Translations under genes and position numbers: made by a program
The notes under the pieces: model-generated
The model's input: only the letters and a program-made list of their open reading frames with translations
Told to the model about the DNA's origin: nothing
Databases searched by the model: none
DNA from: Novosphingobium sp. BW1
Lineage (GTDB): Bacteria; Pseudomonadota; Alphaproteobacteria; Sphingomonadales; Sphingomonadaceae
Direction: 5' to 3'
Assembly (NCBI RefSeq): GCF_008107685.1
Contig: NZ_VIRF01000073.1
Coordinates: forward strand, 1 to 64,000
DNA length: 64,000 nucleotides
Shown here: piece after piece, positions 50,851 to 59,723 of the stretch
Layout: every line of letters starts with the position of its first letter
Numbering within the stretch: the stretch's first letter is position 1

Positions 50851-51111
50851 GGGGTTTCGTTCCGGATCCTTGGTTCGCTCGACCCCCATATCGGACGGGG
50901 CGCGAGCGGTGGCGGCACTCTTTATACGTCAAGCATCGTGGGTCGCCGTCATGACTGTGTGCCGCGTCCCACCTCGGTACATGGATCGAGGTTCGCCAGG
51001 TTAGGGGGAAAGGTTTAAGAAAGGCCCTGCTTTCTGCCAAGATGGTGCCGCGCAATGATTGCAGGGCGAGAGGTGTTTGAGTTGCAATTTCCCCATAGCG
51101 CAACTAAAGGC
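50851..51111. other. region between cell wall hydrolase and B12 riboswitch
   Basis: Divergent promoter region. TTGCAA (51082-51087), 17 bases and TAAAGG (51105-51110) form a moderate plus-strand promoter that would start transcription just before the riboswitch. No gene was seen. Confidence 0.45.
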
Positions 51112-51300
51112 CGCGCGCACGCCACGGGTTGCTTGCCCGCGTTGACGCGGGGGCAGGCCTAAGAGGGAAGCCGGTTGCAACTCCGGCGCTGCCCCCGCAA
51201 CTGTGACCGGGGAGCATCCCCTCCATTCGCGCCACTGAGCAATCGGGAAGGCCGGACGGGGATGCATCGATCCGGAAAGCCAGGAGACCTGCCCGGGGTC
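51112..51300 (+). ncRNA. cobalamin riboswitch
   Basis: Contains the hallmark elements in order: AAGAGGGAAGCCGGTTGCAA, CCCCCGCAACTGTGACCGG, the B12 box GCCACTG (51231-51237), AATCGGGAAGGCC, GATGCATCGATCCGGAAAGC and CCAGGAGACCTGCC. It binds adenosylcobalamin and lowers expression of the downstream gene. The region 51301-51420 holds GGGCAG, which can pair with CTGCCC (51289-51294), a likely part of the expression platform. It lies upstream of btuB, the expected target. Confidence 0.93.
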
Positions 51301-51420
51301 GTCGTTTGCAAACCGGGCGAGGGGACCGGTGGGCAGCGGTATGGGGCGCCACTTCGGGACCGGCGCGATCCTTCCGCCATGAACGGCCACACGTTCAGGG
51401 GGTTCCGGAAGGGGTATGAA

Positions 51421-53265
51421 ATGAAGAGCCGTTATTTCGTGGGCGCCGCATTGGGCGTGGTCCTTGCACCTGTCTGTGCGCAGGCCGCTGACGTGGGGCC
51501 GCTCGACGAGACAATCGTCGTTGCCGCGACGCGTACCGAGGTTCCGCTCAGCCAGGTTGGCCAGTCGGTCAGCGTGGTGACGCGCGAGGACATCGAGCGC
51601 ACCCAAGCGACCACCGCCAGCGAAGTGCTGTCGCGCCTGCCGGGCCTTCAGGTTACCAATTCGGGCGGCTTCGGCCAGCCCTCCAGCGTGTTCATCCGCG
51701 GCGCTGACAACGCGCAGAGCCTGGTCCTGATCGACGGCGTGCGCGTCAATGATCCGGGCGACGTGGGCGGCGGCTTTGACTTCGGCGCGCTCACCATCGG
51801 CCAGTTCGACCGGGTCGAGGTGGTGCGCGGCTCGTCGGGCGTGCTTTATGGCAGTCGGGCCATCGGCGGCGTCATCAACCTTGTCACCCAGCGTCCAGAG
51901 GAGCAGTGGCACGGCCGCGCGAGCGCCGAATACGGCTGGCGTGATCGCCGCCAGGTCTCGGCCTCGGCGGCGGGCCTGATCGGTCCGGTCGGCCTGACGG
52001 TGGGCGGCAACTGGCTCAAGGGCGATGGCTATTCCGCCTTTAACGAAGATCGCGGCGGGACCGAGAAGGACGGCTTTGAGAGCAAGAGCCTGAACGCACG
52101 CGCGCAGGTGGAACTGACCGAGGGCCTGTCTATCGACGGCGGTACCTTCTGGACCCGCGCGAACTACGACTACGACAACACCGGCGCGGACGCGCTCAAT
52201 GTCGGGTTAAAGCGCGATCTCACCGGCTATGCCAACATCCGCTACGCCGGACTTGATGATCGCCTTCACGCCCGCGTGGGTTATGGCGTGGTCGATACCC
52301 GTCGCATCTCCGACGACGCAGTCTGGGGCCCCTACGAGACCAACGGCAAGAACGAGCGGTTCGAAGGCCAGGTCGATTTCACCCCTATCGAGGCGGTGAC
52401 GTTGCTGCTGGGCGCGGAGACCGAGACGCAGGACTTCTCGGACACTTACGATTCGAACGATTCGATGACGATCGACAGCCTCTTTGCCAACCTGACGCTG
52501 CGCCCGGTGCGCGGGCTGACGCTGAACGGTGGGCTTCGCTATGACGACAATTCGCAGTTCGGTGACCGCACGACCTTTGCAGTCAACGGCGCCTACGCCT
52601 TCGCGGGCGAGGATGGCCCGGTCGTGCGCGCGAGCTACGGCGAAGGTTTCAAGGCGCCCTCGCTCTACCAGCTCTACACCAATGCCGGGTACCGCGCGCT
52701 GGAGGCAGAGACGTCCAAAAGCTGGGATGTTGGCGTGGAGCAGCCCTTCGCTGGTGGCGCAGGGCTCTTCTCGGTCACGTATTTTGATCGCAAGACGAAG
52801 AACATGATCGACTATGACATGGCTCAGTGGAACTACTACAATATCGGCCGGGCGCGGGCGAAGGGTGTGGAACTGGGCATGCAGGTGATCGACTGGCAGG
52901 GTTTCGACATGAACCTGGCCTATACCTACCTCGATGCCACCAATACCCTGACCGGCGCGCGCCTGCCGCGCCGCACCAAGAGCAACATGACCGCGAGCCT
53001 CGACAAGCGCTGGAGCGTCAATGGCCACGGAGGTCTGCGCCTTGGCGCGGAGCTGCGCGTCGGTGGCGCGCGTTGGGACGATGCGGCCGAGACCTACTAT
53101 GTCGAGGGCAACACGGTTGTGAACCTGCGCGGCTCCTTCGCGGTGACCCGGAACGTCGAGGTGTTCGCACGCATGGAGAACCTCTTTAACGAGCACTACG
53201 AAGTGGTGCGCACCTACGGCACGCCGGGCCGCTCGGCCTATGCGGGTGTGCGTGTGAAGATGTGA
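51421..53265 (+). CDS. btuB: TonB-dependent vitamin B12 receptor
   Basis: A 614-residue outer-membrane receptor, the same length as E. coli BtuB. The signal peptide ends near AQA-ADV. The TonB box is DETIVVAATRTE. The plug domain has LSRLPGLQVTNSGGFGQPSS, VFIRGADNAQS and VVRGSSGVLYGSRAIGGVIN, and the barrel ends YAGVRVKM. The ATG at 51421 follows GGAAGGGG. It is the first gene of btuBFCD under the cobalamin riboswitch. Confidence 0.95.
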   Translation: MKSRYFVGAALGVVLAPVCAQAADVGPLDETIVVAATRTEVPLSQVGQSVSVVTREDIERTQATTASEVLSRLPGLQVTNSGGFGQPSSVFIRGADNAQSLVLIDGVRVNDPGDVGGGFDFGALTIGQFDRVEVVRGSSGVLYGSRAIGGVINLVTQRPEEQWHGRASAEYGWRDRRQVSASAAGLIGPVGLTVGGNWLKGDGYSAFNEDRGGTEKDGFESKSLNARAQVELTEGLSIDGGTFWTRANYDYDNTGADALNVGLKRDLTGYANIRYAGLDDRLHARVGYGVVDTRRISDDAVWGPYETNGKNERFEGQVDFTPIEAVTLLLGAETETQDFSDTYDSNDSMTIDSLFANLTLRPVRGLTLNGGLRYDDNSQFGDRTTFAVNGAYAFAGEDGPVVRASYGEGFKAPSLYQLYTNAGYRALEAETSKSWDVGVEQPFAGGAGLFSVTYFDRKTKNMIDYDMAQWNYYNIGRARAKGVELGMQVIDWQGFDMNLAYTYLDATNTLTGARLPRRTKSNMTASLDKRWSVNGHGGLRLGAELRVGGARWDDAAETYYVEGNTVVNLRGSFAVTRNVEVFARMENLFNEHYEVVRTYGTPGRSAYAGVRVKM

Positions 53266-54233
53266 CCGGCGCCTTCCCTCTTGCTTCCTGGCGCACCGCT
53301 ATGGCGCGCGCGGGCTGGGCGCTTCTTGGCACGCTGCTGCTGAGCGCCTGCAGCGGCGCGCCCGCGCGCCCGCAGGATCAGGGGGAAGGGGCTTCCTCGG
53401 GGGGCGAGCGGCCGAGCATCGTCTCGCTCAACCCCTGTACCGATGCCATCCTGGCCGAGGTTACCGCGCCCGGCCAACTGCTCGCGATTTCCGGCTATAG
53501 CCACGATCCTTCTAGCACCTCGATGGGGCTCGAGGCTGCCGCACGTTACCGCGGGGTTTCCGGCTCGGTCGAGGAGGTGGCTGCGCTCGACCCCGATGTC
53601 GTTGTGGCAGGCAGCTTTCTCGCCCCGCCGACTGTCAACGCGCTGCGCGACCTTGGCATCCGCGTCGTTCTCGAGCCCATCGTTTCGGACGTGGAGGGGG
53701 CACGTAACCAGGTGCGCATGCTTGCCGAGTTGAGCGGGGACAGGGCGGCGGGCGAACGGCTTGTCGCGCGTATCGAGGATGCGCTCAGGCGCAACACCGC
53801 GCCGGAGGGCTGGTCTCCGGTGCCCTCGCTGGTATGGGAATCGGCGGGGCTGGTCGCGGGCAATGACACCTTGGTTGTGGACCTTCTTGAACATTCCGGC
53901 TTCGTCAACAGCGCGAGCACACGCGGGCTTGGGCAAGCCGAGTTTCTGCCTCTGGAACAGGTGCTTGCCGATCCTCCCCGCGTTATCTTCGCGGTCGGCA
54001 ATCCGCTTGCCGAGGAAGACCGCATGCTCCATCACCCGGTTCTTGCCGATATGAAGGACACGCTGCGGGTCCCGCTCTCGCGCTCGCTGATCTGGTGTGG
54101 CGGGCCGACCGTGCCACGTCTGCTCGATCGGCTGGGCCGCGCGCGGCGGGCCTGGCTTGGCCGTCACGTGGACACGCGCGAAGGCCCAGAGGACGCGGCG
54201 CGCGCAAGGGGCTTTGTGCAGAAGGACACATGA
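53262..54233 (+). CDS. btuF: vitamin B12 ABC transporter, substrate-binding lipoprotein
   Basis: A 323-residue protein with GTG start overlapping the btuB stop by four bases. The lipobox is LLSAC (Cys30; Cys17 if ATG at 53301 is used). The fold is the two-lobed helical-backbone type: RPSIVSLNPCTDAILAEVTA, VAALDPDVVVAGSFLAPPTV and the C-terminal lobe from VPSLVWESAGLVAGNDTLVV. It captures B12 in the periplasm and delivers it to BtuCD. The stop overlaps btuC (ATGA). Confidence 0.9.
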   Translation: MTGAFPLASWRTAMARAGWALLGTLLLSACSGAPARPQDQGEGASSGGERPSIVSLNPCTDAILAEVTAPGQLLAISGYSHDPSSTSMGLEAAARYRGVSGSVEEVAALDPDVVVAGSFLAPPTVNALRDLGIRVVLEPIVSDVEGARNQVRMLAELSGDRAAGERLVARIEDALRRNTAPEGWSPVPSLVWESAGLVAGNDTLVVDLLEHSGFVNSASTRGLGQAEFLPLEQVLADPPRVIFAVGNPLAEEDRMLHHPVLADMKDTLRVPLSRSLIWCGGPTVPRLLDRLGRARRAWLGRHVDTREGPEDAARARGFVQKDT

Positions 54234-55201
54234 CCCAGTTACGCCTCAACCTGTTGTTGCTCTTCGGGCTTGCCCTTGTCGTGCCGCTTTCGCTTCTGGC
54301 AGGGCGCGTGTGGATCGACCCGCTTTCGCCCGAGACCCACAACGCCTCGCTCATTCTTATGCATTTGCGCCTGCCGCGCGCGGTCCTGGCCGTCACGCTG
54401 GGGGCGGGGCTCGGCCTTACCGGAGCGGCGATGCAGGCTTACCTGCGCAACCCGCTCGCCGATCCGGGCCTCTTCGGCATTGCGCCGGGCGCGGCGCTGG
54501 GCGCGGTGTTAAGTTTCTGGACCGGCTACGCGGCTTCGCCCTGGCTGCTCCCGGCCTTCGCGCTGCTGGGAGCCTCGGGCGCGATGCTGCTGCTCGCCCT
54601 CATTGCCGGGCGCGGCGGCGGCGTGGCTCTGTTCACGCTCGCTGGCCTTATGGTATCCAGCCTTGCCGGGGCCTTGATGAGCCTTGCCATCAGTCTTTCG
54701 CCTTCGCCCTTTGCGATGACCGAGATCGTCACCTGGATGATGGGGGCACTGGCTGACCGTTCCTGGCGCGAGGTCTGGATCGCGGTGCCCTGTACCCTGG
54801 CCGGAGCCGCTGCCATCTACGCCGCGCGTCGCAGCCTCGATGCCCTCACGCTGGGCGAGGCGGCGGCCCGTTCGCTCGGTGTCGATCCGCTGACCCTGCA
54901 GTTGCAGATCATCGCCGGGGTTGGTCTCATCATCGGATCAGGGGTGGCGGTCGCCGGCATCATCGGCTTCGTGGGGCTCATGGTGCCTCACCTCGTGCGG
55001 CCTCTGACCGACCGGCGGCCGAGTTCGCTGCTGGTGCCAAGTGCGATTGCGGGGGCTCTGCTGCTGCTGGTCGCGGATTGCCTGTGCCGCATTCTCCCGC
55101 TTGCCAGCGGAGAGCTGCGCCTGGGCATCGCGCTCAGCCTTCTGGGAACGCCCTTCTTCCTCGTCCTGCTGCTGCGCATGCGCAAGGGGCTGAGCTGGTG
55201 A
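54230..55201 (+). CDS. btuC: vitamin B12 ABC transporter, permease
   Basis: A 323-residue FecCD-family permease with about ten membrane helices. HLRLPRAVLAVTLGAGLGLTG and YLRNPLADPGLFGIAPGAAL are family signatures, and VAGIIGFVGLMVPHLVRPLT is the coupling segment that meets the ATPase. The start overlaps btuF by four bases and the end overlaps btuD. The B12 specificity comes from the operon and riboswitch. Confidence 0.93.
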   Translation: MTQLRLNLLLLFGLALVVPLSLLAGRVWIDPLSPETHNASLILMHLRLPRAVLAVTLGAGLGLTGAAMQAYLRNPLADPGLFGIAPGAALGAVLSFWTGYAASPWLLPAFALLGASGAMLLLALIAGRGGGVALFTLAGLMVSSLAGALMSLAISLSPSPFAMTEIVTWMMGALADRSWREVWIAVPCTLAGAAAIYAARRSLDALTLGEAAARSLGVDPLTLQLQIIAGVGLIIGSGVAVAGIIGFVGLMVPHLVRPLTDRRPSSLLVPSAIAGALLLLVADCLCRILPLASGELRLGIALSLLGTPFFLVLLLRMRKGLSW

Positions 55202-55980
55202 GTCTGGCGACGGAAAATCTGTGCGTGGGCGAGCGCCTGCGCAATGTCTCGATCCAGTGCCGTCGGGGTATGATCACCGCGATCTGCGGGCCCAACGGGG
55301 CGGGCAAGTCGACTCTGCTGTCCTGCCTTGCAGACCTGCAGGAGGCCACGTCGGGCCGAGTCATGCTGGGCGAGCAGACCATGCGCTTCAAGTCCCCGCG
55401 CGAGCGCGCGCAGTGGCTGGGCTATCTGCCCCAGGCACCCGACATCGCCTGGGACGTGGCGGTGGAGGTGCTGGTCTCGCTCGGGCGCCTGCCCTGGAGC
55501 GATGCGCCGTCCGGGGAGAACGCAAGGGCCATCGAAGATGCGATCCGCGCGATGGATCTGGAAGAGCTGCGCCATCGCCCGGTCTCGCGGCTTTCCGGCG
55601 GTGAGCGCGCGCGCGCCCTGATGGCGCGCGTCCTGGCGACACAGCCCGGCTGGCTGCTGGCCGACGAGCCACTTGCCAGTCTCGATCTTGGCCATGCGGC
55701 CGCCCTGATGCGGCGTTTCCGACAGCAGGCGCAACAGGGGCGCGGGGTGGTGCTGGTTCTCCACGATCTCGCCACCGCGATGAACCATGCCGATTGCGTG
55801 GTCGTGCTCGACAAGGGCGAGGTCGTTGCCGAGGGGCCGCCGGAGACCGCGCTGACCCGCGACATTGTCAGTCGCATCTGGAAGTGTCGCGCGCAGTGGC
55901 TGGGTGATCCGGGCGAGCGTGCGCTTTCGATCGCCTCGCCCTCGCCAGCGAGCGAGCGGGGGATGCGTATCCTCGACTAG
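55198..55980 (+). CDS. btuD: vitamin B12 ABC transporter, ATPase
   Basis: A 260-residue ATPase. Walker A is GPNGAGKST (31-39), the signature is LSGGERARA, Walker B is WLLADEPLASLD and the switch His is in VLVLHDLATAMNHAD. A GTG start overlaps the btuC stop by four bases. It powers B12 import through BtuC. It is the last gene of the operon and is followed by a strong bidirectional terminator. Confidence 0.93.
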   Translation: MSLATENLCVGERLRNVSIQCRRGMITAICGPNGAGKSTLLSCLADLQEATSGRVMLGEQTMRFKSPRERAQWLGYLPQAPDIAWDVAVEVLVSLGRLPWSDAPSGENARAIEDAIRAMDLEELRHRPVSRLSGGERARALMARVLATQPGWLLADEPLASLDLGHAAALMRRFRQQAQQGRGVVLVLHDLATAMNHADCVVVLDKGEVVAEGPPETALTRDIVSRIWKCRAQWLGDPGERALSIASPSPASERGMRILD

Positions 55981-56016
55981 GCGATCCGGCTGCGCGAGCG
56001 AGGCTGTGAACATATG

Positions 56017-56055
56017 AAAAAAGGGCAGGAGGCGTGCTGGCCTCCTGCCCTTTTT
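56017..56055. terminator. bidirectional terminator between btuD and the M3 peptidase gene
   Basis: An 11-bp perfect stem (56023-56033 with 56040-56050), extended by five A-T pairs, with a 6-base loop. T runs follow on both strands. It serves the convergent btuD and M3 peptidase genes. Confidence 0.95.
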
Positions 56056-56078
56056 CATCTTGTGTCGGGTGAAAAGTC

Positions 56079-58229
56079 TTATTTCTCCGACAGGCCCCGG
56101 GCCTCAAGCATCGGCTCGATCTCGGGATCGTGGCCGGTGAAGTCGCGGTAAAGCACGTCGAGGTCCTTGGAGTGGCCCTGGCCCAGGAAGCTCTCGCGGA
56201 TGTGGTCGCCGTTGGCACGGGTCATGCCCCCATGCTTGGCGACCCAGTCCCAGCCATCGTGGGCGAGCAGCTCGGTCCAGATGTAGGAGTAGTAGCCCGA
56301 GGCATAGCCGTTGTCCCAGATATGGCGGAAGTACGGCGTGCGGTAGCGCGGCGGGATGAGGTCGGTGCGAAGGCCCATTGAGTAAAGCGCTTGCTTCTCG
56401 AACGCCATCGGGTCCTGCGCAGCCGCTTGCGGGCTCAGCGTGTGCCACTTGATGTCGAGCATAGCTGCCTGGAGCGTTTCGCCAAAGCCCACCGATTGGT
56501 TAAACTTGGCGGCCGCGTTGATCTTGTCGATCGTACCTTCGGGCAGCGGTGCGCCGGTCTCGTAGTGCTTGGCGTAGTGGGCCAGCACTTCGGGCACAGT
56601 TGCGAAGTTCTCGTTGAACTGGCTGGGGAACTCCACAAAGTCGCGCGCGGTGTTGGTGCCCGAGAGCGCCGGGTAGGTCTGGCTTGCGAAGAAGCCGTGG
56701 AGCGCGTGGCCGAATTCGTGGAACATCGTGGTCACGTTGTCCCAACTCGCCAGCGCAGGCTCACCCTCGGCAGGCGGATCGATGTTGAGCGTGTTGGTGA
56801 TGACAGGCGTGTTGCCGAGGAGGTCGGACTGCTCGACGAAGTTGTTCATCCACGCCCCGCCGCGCTTGGAGGGGCGCGAGAACGGGTCGAAGTAGAACAG
56901 GCCGAGCGCGCTGCCGTCCTTGTCGGTCACTTCGTAGACGCGCATCGTCTCGTGGTAGACGGGGATGTCGGTGCGGCGCTCGAAGCTGAGGCCATAGGTT
57001 TGGCTCGCGGCGTAGAACACGCCATTTTCCAGCACGTTGTAAACCTCGAAGTAGGGCTTGATCGCGCTTTCATCGAGGTCGTACTTCGCCTTGCGCACCT
57101 TCTCGGCGTAGTAGGTCCAGTCCCAGGGCTGGAGCGTGGTCACGCCATCGGCCTTGGCGGCCTCCAGCAGCAGTGCGGCCTCGCGGTCCTGCGTCTTGCG
57201 CAGTGCGGGCGTGAAGCCGGTCATGAACGCCATCGCCTTTTCGGGCGTGTTGATCATGCGGTCGTACATCTGGAACGTGCCGAAGTTCGGCTGGCCCAGC
57301 AGCTCGGCCTTCTTGGCGCGCAGGGTGGCCAGCTTCGTCACGATGCCGGTGGTGTCGAATTCATCGCCCGAGGAAGCACGGTTGATGCTTTCCTCGAAGA
57401 CGCGGCGACGGCTGTCGCGGTTGGTGAGGCTTGCGAGCACGGGCTGCTGGGTGAAGTTGATCAGCGGCAGGACGTAGTTGCCCGCCTTGCCTTCATCCTT
57501 GGCGCGCTTCGCGGCCGAGGCAATCTGGCCTTCTGTGAGCCCGGCGAGCTCGTCGGCGCTGTCGAAGACGACGGCGTGGGCGTTGTTGGCCTGGGTCAGT
57601 TGCTGCGCGAACTCGGTCTCCAGCTTGGAGATCTGCGTGTTCATCGCCTTGAGCTCGGCTTTTTTCTCGGCCGAGAGGAGCGCGCCGCGATGGACGAACT
57701 TGGCGTACTCGGTCTTGAGCAGCATCGCGTCTTCGCCGGTCAGGGCCTTGCCCGCGGCGCTGTCATGGACGGCCTTGACCCGGGCGAAGAGCTTGGGGTC
57801 GAGGTAGATGTCGTCCTGCATGGACGATACCTGCGGCGAGATCGCGGTGTCGATGGCATCGAGCGTGTCGTTCGTCGCCGCCGATGTGAGCTGGCCGAAG
57901 ACGTTGTAGACGCGGTCGTAAAGGACACCGGCGCGCTGCATGGCGACGAGCGTGTTCTCGAAGGTCGGCGCCTGAGGATTGTCGGCAATGGCTTTCATCT
58001 CGGCGCGCTTCTGGGCGATGCCGGCCTCGATTGCGGGCTGCCAGTCGGCGTCGCGGATATTCGCGAAGTCGGGGGCCTGGAAGGGAAGCGTGCTCGGCTG
58101 GGCGAAGATTCCGTCGTAAGCGGTATCGCTCGCAGCATGTGCGGGGGAGATGGTCATGGCAGCTGTTCCCGAAAGGGCAAGAGTGGCGAGGACAGCGGGC
58201 GCTGCGGCTGCAAGGAGCCGTTTTTTCAT
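56079..58229 (-). CDS. exported M3-family metallopeptidase (Dcp-like)
   Basis: A 716-residue peptidase with a signal peptide (cleavage near AHA-AS). The zinc motif is FHEFGHALHGF (H504, E505, H508), with the third ligand downstream in FVEFPSQFNENF. The helical N-terminal lid domain is typical of oligopeptidase A and dipeptidyl carboxypeptidase Dcp. The closing GYASGYYSYIWTELLAHDGW favours the Dcp type. The start at 58229 has GGAGAA upstream. It probably digests peptides in the periplasm. Confidence 0.92.
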   Translation of the reverse strand: MKKRLLAAAAPAVLATLALSGTAAMTISPAHAASDTAYDGIFAQPSTLPFQAPDFANIRDADWQPAIEAGIAQKRAEMKAIADNPQAPTFENTLVAMQRAGVLYDRVYNVFGQLTSAATNDTLDAIDTAISPQVSSMQDDIYLDPKLFARVKAVHDSAAGKALTGEDAMLLKTEYAKFVHRGALLSAEKKAELKAMNTQISKLETEFAQQLTQANNAHAVVFDSADELAGLTEGQIASAAKRAKDEGKAGNYVLPLINFTQQPVLASLTNRDSRRRVFEESINRASSGDEFDTTGIVTKLATLRAKKAELLGQPNFGTFQMYDRMINTPEKAMAFMTGFTPALRKTQDREAALLLEAAKADGVTTLQPWDWTYYAEKVRKAKYDLDESAIKPYFEVYNVLENGVFYAASQTYGLSFERRTDIPVYHETMRVYEVTDKDGSALGLFYFDPFSRPSKRGGAWMNNFVEQSDLLGNTPVITNTLNIDPPAEGEPALASWDNVTTMFHEFGHALHGFFASQTYPALSGTNTARDFVEFPSQFNENFATVPEVLAHYAKHYETGAPLPEGTIDKINAAAKFNQSVGFGETLQAAMLDIKWHTLSPQAAAQDPMAFEKQALYSMGLRTDLIPPRYRTPYFRHIWDNGYASGYYSYIWTELLAHDGWDWVAKHGGMTRANGDHIRESFLGQGHSKDLDVLYRDFTGHDPEIEPMLEARGLSEK

Positions 58230-58579
58230 CAGGTCATTCTCCGAAGGGTCTTCAGGCATGCGACGGGGGTGTGGGGGAGGCGTGCCGGCGTTCTTTTCTG
58301 CGCCGGGTTGCCGGGCCTGAAGGCTATGTCATGGGCTGCAATCAAGCGTGGTGGCGAGGCTATTGCAAGCCTGATTTGAGGCAGGATGACCCGGTTGCAC
58401 AGAACGCTGTCGCGGCCTTATTTGTGTGTCCGGACGAGGCCTATGGAGACATGATCTTGCCGAGCGCTGGGAAGCAGCGCGCGACGGGATGTACGCACGA
58501 CAGATGGCGGAGCGGGGCCACCGCCCCGGCGATGCCGGGACATGGTTGATGGAGGGGGGTAAGCTCTGGAGCCCGGCTA
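58230..58579. other. intergenic region upstream of the M3 peptidase gene
   Basis: 350 bases between the start of the M3 peptidase gene and the 3' end of a small minus-strand gene. It should hold the peptidase promoter. Small hairpins (CCCGG/CCGGG and GGGGC/GCCCC near 58515-58545) lie downstream of the small gene and may end its transcript. A plus-strand open frame from 58426 has no familiar sequence. Confidence 0.45.
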
Positions 58580-58735
58580 TCAGGGCTTGCGGAAGCGCCC
58601 CTGCATCCAGATGCGGAAGTCGGACTTTTCGGTGTCCCTGCGCGCGCGGTCTTCGCGTTCACGATCAAGGATGAGCGATCCGGTCTTCCGGCTGAAGCTC
58701 GCGCGGCGGAACGGCATTTCGGCTCCGATGTTCAT
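58580..58735 (-). CDS. small basic protein, 51 residues
   Basis: The minus strand reads MNIGAEMPFRRASFSRKTGS, then LILDREREDRARRDTEK and SDFRIWMQGRFRKP with a stop. It is rich in Arg, Asp and Glu, with no membrane helix. A strong GAGGAG lies eight bases upstream of the ATG, which supports translation. Function and family are not recognised. Confidence 0.6.
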   Translation of the reverse strand: MNIGAEMPFRRASFSRKTGSLILDREREDRARRDTEKSDFRIWMQGRFRKP

Positions 58736-58852
58736 TATTTTTCTCCTCTATCCGGAGAGGAGAACGTGGGCGGATCAGGATGGGTTCCCGGCGGCTGGCA
58801 TATTTTTCGCTTCATGGCGCCCTGACCTGAAACGCCAATCCTGCGAGGGCCC

Positions 58853-59059
58853 ATGCCGATCTACGATTTTCGCTGCCCATCCTGCTCTGCCGAGTTCGAA
58901 CTGCTGGTTCGCTCCGGCGATGCCGCGGTGTGCCCGCGCTGCGGTGGTGGAGGTCTCAACCGATTGGTTTCGCGCGTTTCTCCGCCTGGCAAGGCCAAGG
59001 CTCTGGCCGCCGCAGGGCGGGCCGCGGCGCGGCGTGAAGGGCATCTGAGCAACTTTTAG
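58853..59059 (+). CDS. FmdB-type zinc-ribbon protein
   Basis: A 68-residue protein beginning MPIYDFRCPSCSAEFELLVR, the start of the FmdB/CxxC-CxxC family. Cys pairs C8-X2-C11 and CPRC form a zinc ribbon. The C-terminus is Ala/Lys/Arg-rich. FmdB was named as a regulator of formamidase genes in Methylophilus, but most members are of unknown role. It is divergent from the small gene at 58580-58735. Confidence 0.85.
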   Translation: MPIYDFRCPSCSAEFELLVRSGDAAVCPRCGGGGLNRLVSRVSPPGKAKALAAAGRAAARREGHLSNF

Positions 59060-59148
59060 GCGCGGAGCCTTACCCTCCGCGCGGGGGAAGGTGTAACGAC
59101 ACGGCCGTGTCGGCTTTGCGACATCTTTTCTCCGCGTCGGAAAAAAGG

Positions 59149-59715
59149 TCAGAGCGCGCCGACGCGGCGTTCGAACTGGCGTTGCAGGTTGCCGAGCGCC
59201 CGGGAGTCGAGCGCAGGCAGCTTGCGGGCGGGCTTGCCTTCGCGCAGGCGCTCACGGTCCTTCGCCGCGGGCTCGACGCGGCGTACGCGTACGGCGGCTA
59301 CACCCTTGGCGCGGATGCCCAGTTCCTCGGCCGCGCCGCGTGAGAGGTCGATGATACGGGAGCGCTCGGCGAAGGGCCCCCGGTCGTTGACCCGCACGAG
59401 GATGCGCCGCCCGGTGTCAAGCGCGGTGACCTCGACGTAGGTCGGCAGCGGCAGGTCGCGGTGCGCGGCGGTGATCCAGGCCGGGTGGAACTTCTCCCCG
59501 TTGGCGGTCTGGCTGCCGCTTTCACTGCCGTACCAGGCGGCATAGCCGAGCATGTCGTAGTCGGGCTGGGCACGCGGCGTGTAGCGTTCCCCGCGCACCT
59601 GGTAGCTGGGACCGATGCGGACCGGGGTGTCGCTGACCGGGCGGTATTTCGTGCCGCCCCCGCACGCGCTCAGGACGAGGCAGGCGAGGGCGGCGGTGAG
59701 GGCAGGGGCGCGCAC
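59149..59715 (-). CDS. rlpA: RlpA-family lipoprotein (double-psi beta-barrel)
   Basis: A 188-residue lipoprotein with lipobox LSAC (Cys18). The barrel domain includes GYAAWYGSESGSQTANGEKF and RRILVRVNDRGPFAERSRII, with the Asp of NDRGPF as a likely catalytic residue. RlpA cleaves naked glycan strands at the septum in Pseudomonas. The SPOR domain present in that enzyme is missing here, so septal targeting would need another route. It lies eight bases after the M28 peptidase gene, probably co-transcribed. Confidence 0.9.
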   Translation of the reverse strand: MRAPALTAALACLVLSACGGGTKYRPVSDTPVRIGPSYQVRGERYTPRAQPDYDMLGYAAWYGSESGSQTANGEKFHPAWITAAHRDLPLPTYVEVTALDTGRRILVRVNDRGPFAERSRIIDLSRGAAEELGIRAKGVAAVRVRRVEPAAKDRERLREGKPARKLPALDSRALGNLQRQFERRVGAL

Positions 59716-59723
59716 GAGGAGGC

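Noticed and set aside
56391..58379. 662-codon plus-strand open frame over the M3 peptidase gene
   Set aside because: The minus-strand M3 peptidase is complete with its HEXXH motif; the plus frame is Gly/Val/Leu-rich shadow sequence.
58426..58674. 82-codon plus-strand open frame overlapping the 51-residue gene
   Set aside because: The opposite strand has a better RBS and more protein-like sequence; the two cannot easily both be genes.
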